Source: Oscillospiraceae bacterium (GTDB lineage: Bacteria; Bacillota; Clostridia; Oscillospirales; Oscillospiraceae). Taken from it: 18,890 nt of DNA. The translations under genes were made by a program, and so were the position numbers. Of this stretch, positions 17,273-18,890 are shown piece after piece. The notes beneath the pieces are model-generated. The model was given only the letters and a program-made list of their open reading frames with translations. It was not told the DNA's origin and did not search any database. Every line of letters starts with the position of its first letter. The stretch's first letter is position 1. The DNA lies in assembly GCA_020025425.1 (NCBI GenBank), contig JAHHSD010000038.1, forward strand, positions 1 to 18,890. Reading direction: 5' to 3'.

Positions 17273-17348
17273 AGGAAGCGCTTCTCACAGGCCCTTTTCC
17301 TGTGATCTTCCCTGCATTTTCCCCTGTCCTGCCCTTTTCCTGTAATCT
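17273..17348 (-). promoter_or_regulatory. Cre-like palindrome and direct repeats upstream of the gdpP promoter
   Basis: GAAGCGCTTC (17275-17284) is a perfect palindrome just upstream of the -35; read on the minus strand at 17286-17273, GAGAAGCGCTTCCT matches 11 of 14 positions of the CcpA cre consensus (TGWAARCGYTWNCW), failing at its first three. Farther up, an 18-base element GCCCTTTTCCTGTRATCT occurs twice, at 17291-17308 and 17331-17348, exactly 40 bp apart with one difference, and a looser TTTTCCCCTGT copy lies between at 17317. Protein binding is an inference. Confidence 0.4.
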
Positions 17349-17378
17349 GTATCCATTATTATACGATCCGGAATCTTC

Positions 17379-17669
17379 TTATTCCATGCCGATCCGCAGA
17401 AACAGCCAGATCAGCCCGGCAGCCTGGACCACCAGAAGGACGGGAAATCCGATGGAAAAGCGCCGGTGCAGGGTCTTATGATGAAACACCCGCATGCCCA
17501 GCAGGCCGCCCAGCGCGCCGCCCAGGATCGCCGGCAGAAACAGGGTCCGCTCCGGGATCCGCCACCGGTCCTTCCGGGCCCTCCTCTTGTCCAGCCCCAT
17601 CAGCACAAAGGCGGCCAGGTTCATCACCGCCAGCCAGAAGCCCAGCAGCTGCCACAGCTCAATCGCCAT
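17379..17669 (-). CDS. DUF1294 family small membrane protein
   Basis: 96 residues from ATG 17667-17669, selected over an in-frame ATG seven codons upstream because AAGGAGGG sits 7 bases before it. Two to four hydrophobic segments are seen (about 5-22, 46-62, 75-92). The conserved DUF1294 pattern is clear: NLAAFVLMGLDKRRARKDRWRIPERTLFLPAILGGALGGLLGMRVFHHKTLHRRF, with the DK-x-A, WRIPE, GGxxGxLxGM and HKT elements. DUF1294 proteins are small membrane proteins of unknown role, sometimes fused to cold-shock domains in other bacteria. It is a single gene lying between the gdpP operon and the divergent cobalamin gene; no clear hairpin terminator follows it. Confidence 0.88.
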   Translation of the reverse strand: MAIELWQLLGFWLAVMNLAAFVLMGLDKRRARKDRWRIPERTLFLPAILGGALGGLLGMRVFHHKTLHRRFSIGFPVLLVVQAAGLIWLFLRIGME

Positions 17670-17698
17670 CTCCGTTCCCTCCTTTTTCACAGGCTCCC

Positions 17699-17727
17699 AG
17701 TGTAGCTTTTTTCCCGTCAGATGGCAA
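17699..17727 (-). promoter_or_regulatory. Probable promoter of the DUF1294 gene
   Basis: Minus strand -35 TTGCCA (17727-17722), 17-bp spacer, -10 TACACT (17704-17699), with the -10 about 30 bases before the start codon. Both boxes are imperfect (TTGCCA one mismatch, TACACT two). Confidence 0.55.
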
Positions 17728-17763
17728 GAGGAAATCCCATCCCATAAAAATTTTTCCCGCCCC

Positions 17764-17792
17764 TGTCCTTTTGGACAAAAAGCTGATACACT
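17764..17792 (+). promoter_or_regulatory. Possible extended -10 promoter of the cobalamin adenosyltransferase gene, overlapped by a small dyad
   Basis: TGaTACACT (17784-17792) has an extended -10 form; the -35 at 17764-17769 (TGTCCT) is poor. A perfect dyad TGTCC-TTTT-GGACA (17764-17777) covers the -35 place. No B12 riboswitch is visible; the leader would be only about 25 bases, too short for one. Confidence 0.35.
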
Positions 17793-17824
17793 GTGGGGCA
17801 GAACACAACAAGGAGGTATGGTCT

Positions 17825-18337
17825 ATGGTCCATCTCTACTGCGGCGACGGCAAGGGAAAAACCTCGGCCGCCATGGGTCTGGCGCTGCGCATGGCCGGGC
17901 GGGACCGGCGGGTGGTGATCGCCCAGTTTCTGAAGGGCGGGGACAGCGGTGAGCGGTACGCTCTGGCCCACCTGCCCCAGGTCACCCTGCTCCCGGTCCC
18001 GGACGCCGTCAAATTTTCCTTCCGCCTCACTCCGGAGGAGCGCCTGGCCGAGCAGGCCCGCTACCGGGACATGATCGACCGGATCCTGACGCTGGCCGCC
18101 CAGCCTGAGCTGGGACTGCTGGTCCTGGACGAGGCCTGCGCCGCTGTCACCACCGGTCTGGTCCCTCTAAAGGATATCCTCGCCTGCCTGGATACCGCCG
18201 CGTCGGCCGAGGTGGTGCTCACCGGCCGCGACCCGGCCCCGGAGCTGGTGGAGCGGGCCGATTACATCACAGATTTTTCCAAAAAACGCCACCCCTTCGA
18301 CCGGGGGATCCCCGCCCGGCCCGGTGTTGAGTATTAA
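17825..18337 (+). CDS. cobO: Cob(I)yrinic acid a,c-diamide adenosyltransferase (CobO/BtuR type)
   Basis: 170 residues starting at ATG 17825, with AGGAGGT 7 bases upstream; the nearer ATG at 17818 is out of frame. The enzyme transfers the 5'-deoxyadenosyl group of ATP to Co(I) corrinoid, giving adenosylated cobamides. The N-terminal P-loop HLYCGDGKGKTSAAMGLALRMAG (Walker A GDGKGKTS, 7-14), VIAQFLKGG (about 30-38), the Walker B-like LLVLDEACAAVTTGLV and VVLTGRDPAPELVERADYITDF followed by HPFDRGIPARPGVEY at the C-terminus are all family features. Length is slightly below that of the E. coli enzyme, as usual in Firmicutes. It stands alone with no other cobalamin gene in the window, so a salvage role is as likely as de novo synthesis. 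Confidence 0.94.
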   Translation: MVHLYCGDGKGKTSAAMGLALRMAGRDRRVVIAQFLKGGDSGERYALAHLPQVTLLPVPDAVKFSFRLTPEERLAEQARYRDMIDRILTLAAQPELGLLVLDEACAAVTTGLVPLKDILACLDTAASAEVVLTGRDPAPELVERADYITDFSKKRHPFDRGIPARPGVEY

Positions 18338-18391
18338 GTACAAATCATCCCGCCTTTTTTTGAGAAAAACATAAATTCCTCTTGGAAACAG

Positions 18392-18420
18392 TTGCATTCT
18401 ATTTAATAAATAGGTATAAT
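18392..18420 (+). promoter_or_regulatory. Sigma-A-type promoter of ppdK
   Basis: -35 TTGCAT (18392-18397), 17-bp AT-rich spacer, perfect -10 TATAAT (18415-18420). The start of transcription is expected near 18427, giving a leader of about 157 bases before the ppdK ATG. Confidence 0.85.
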
Positions 18421-18447
18421 ACCTTCGTGATTTTTCACACAAGGTAT
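18419..18447 (+). promoter_or_regulatory. Large dyad (operator candidate) over the ppdK -10 and start point
   Basis: Outer arms ATACCTT (18419-18425) and AAGGTAT (18441-18447) are perfect inverted copies; between them GTGA (18427-18430) and TCAC (18435-18438) form inner arms around TTTT. Because the left outer arm begins inside the -10 box and would lie upstream of the RNA start, it suits a protein-binding DNA site better than an RNA hairpin. The binding protein is not known. Confidence 0.55.
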
Positions 18448-18457
18448 CCCGGGAACC

Positions 18458-18559
18458 ACAGCGGATCGTCACCGCCAAGGGCTGGCGGAGCGTCCGCTGT
18501 CCGCTTGTTTGAAAAAAGGCAGTATCCGGATGCTGACTTTTCTCAGACAAGCCCCGGAT
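18458..18559 (+). ncRNA. Structured 5' leader of ppdK mRNA, possible cis-regulatory RNA
   Basis: Stem 1: ACAGCGGA (18458-18465) pairs with TCCGCTGT (18493-18500), topped after an internal loop by CCGCCA (18472-18477) with TGGCGG (18483-18488) and a 5-base loop. Stem 2: GCTTGTTTG (18503-18511) pairs with CAGACAAGC (18544-18552), enclosing a smaller hairpin with ATCCGGAT (18524-18531). An alternative pairing of ATCCGG (18524-18529) with CCGGAT (18554-18559), just before the ribosome binding site, excludes stem 2 or forms a pseudoknot with it. No T run follows, so a translational rather than termination switch would be expected if it is regulatory. It matches no riboswitch class I can recall. 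Confidence 0.45.
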
Positions 18560-18583
18560 GATTCAGAAAGGATTGATTAAGGA

Positions 18584-18890
18584 ATGGCACACAAGTATCT
18601 CTACCTCTTTTCCGAGGGCAACGGCCAGATGCGCGAGCTGCTGGGCGGCAAGGGCGCTAACCTGGCTGAGATGACCAATCTGGGCATGCCCGTCCCCCAG
18701 GGCTTCACCATCAGCACTGAGGCCTGCACCCAGTACTATGAGGACGGCGAGACCATCAACGACGAGATCCAGGCTCAGATCATGGAGTATATCGTCAAGA
18801 TGGAGGAGATCACCGGCAAGAAGTTCGGCGATCTGGAGAACCCCCTGCTGGTCTCCGTCCGTTCCGGCGCCCGCGCCTCCATGCCCGGCA
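18584..18890 (+). CDS. ppdK: Pyruvate, phosphate dikinase, N-terminal part (3' end outside window)
   Basis: The first 102 codons are present; the right edge cuts the gene. The residues MAHKYLYLFSEGNGQMRELLGGKGANLAEMTNLGMPVPQGFTIST, then ACTQYY and later NPLLVSVRSGARASMPG, are typical of the nucleotide-binding domain of pyruvate phosphate dikinase (GGKGAxLAEM and SVRSGAxxSMPG). The enzyme interconverts pyruvate, ATP and Pi with phosphoenolpyruvate, AMP and PPi; in anaerobic Clostridia it can serve glycolysis or PEP formation. GAAAGGA about 11 bases upstream is the likely ribosome binding site; an AAGGA directly abutting the ATG is too close. The catalytic His domain and pyruvate domain would lie outside the window. 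It has its own promoter, operator candidate and folded leader. Confidence 0.97.
   Translation, partial: MAHKYLYLFSEGNGQMRELLGGKGANLAEMTNLGMPVPQGFTISTEACTQYYEDGETINDEIQAQIMEYIVKMEEITGKKFGDLENPLLVSVRSGARASMPG

Noticed and set aside
17670..17824. Cobalamin riboswitch before the adenosyltransferase gene
   Set aside because: The space to the divergent gene is short, no B12-box-like sequence is seen, and the likely leader is about 25 bases.
18421..18445. Rex or CRP/FNR operator at ppdK
   Set aside because: GTGA-N4-TCAC has the wrong spacing for CRP-type sites and lacks the TTGT...ACAA ends of a good Rex site; only an unassigned dyad is reported.

Overview
The window reads as the chromosome of a GC-rich, anaerobic, gut-type Clostridia, most like the Oscillospiraceae (Flavonifractor/Lawsonibacter/Intestinimonas neighbourhood). 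The grounds are Rnf genes, pyruvate phosphate dikinase, a DUF1540 protein, a BlaI/M56 pair and a gdpP-rplI-dnaB block, together with strong AGGAGG ribosome binding sites, strong GC bias at third codon positions and sigma-A-type promoters. The taxon is inferred from gene content and style; no marker gene proves it.

Layout. Positions 1-1500 (+) hold the 3' end of a metallo-beta-lactamase/beta-CASP-type hydrolase and a DUF975 membrane protein, closed by a terminator. Positions 1682-5264 (+) hold an unusual Rnf-type electron-transfer cluster: rnfC, one continuous gene encoding RnfD fused to RnfG, and an rnfA homologue. No rnfB or rnfE follows; a hairpin terminator ends the cluster. Positions 5322-6455 (-) carry a Cys-rich DUF1540 protein and a six-helix YjdF/DUF2238-like membrane protein. 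A 70-residue small protein with a TTG start (6598-6810, +) stands alone. Positions 6854-9113 (-) carry a BlaI-type repressor and an M56 (BlaR1-like) membrane metallopeptidase behind a promoter with two matching operator dyads.

Positions 9246-17168 (-) form a long housekeeping block transcribed in the order gdpP, rplI, dnaB, tilS, hpt, ftsH, from a good extended -10 promoter at 17243-17271 to a terminator at 9202-9235. It links c-di-AMP hydrolysis, ribosome assembly, replication, tRNA-Ile lysidine formation, purine salvage and membrane proteolysis. A DUF1294 membrane protein (-) and a cobalamin adenosyltransferase (+) then diverge from a shared intergenic region. The window ends in the first 102 codons of pyruvate phosphate dikinase (+), preceded by a consensus promoter, a large operator-like dyad and a strongly structured 5' leader.

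The most unusual content is the reduced Rnf cluster (C, DG fusion, A only, with a cluster-ligand cysteine position of RnfA occupied by glycine) and the regulatory region of ppdK. There is no gene-free stretch longer than 300 bases. No tRNA, rRNA, CRISPR array, insertion sequence, phage gene or attachment site was seen.
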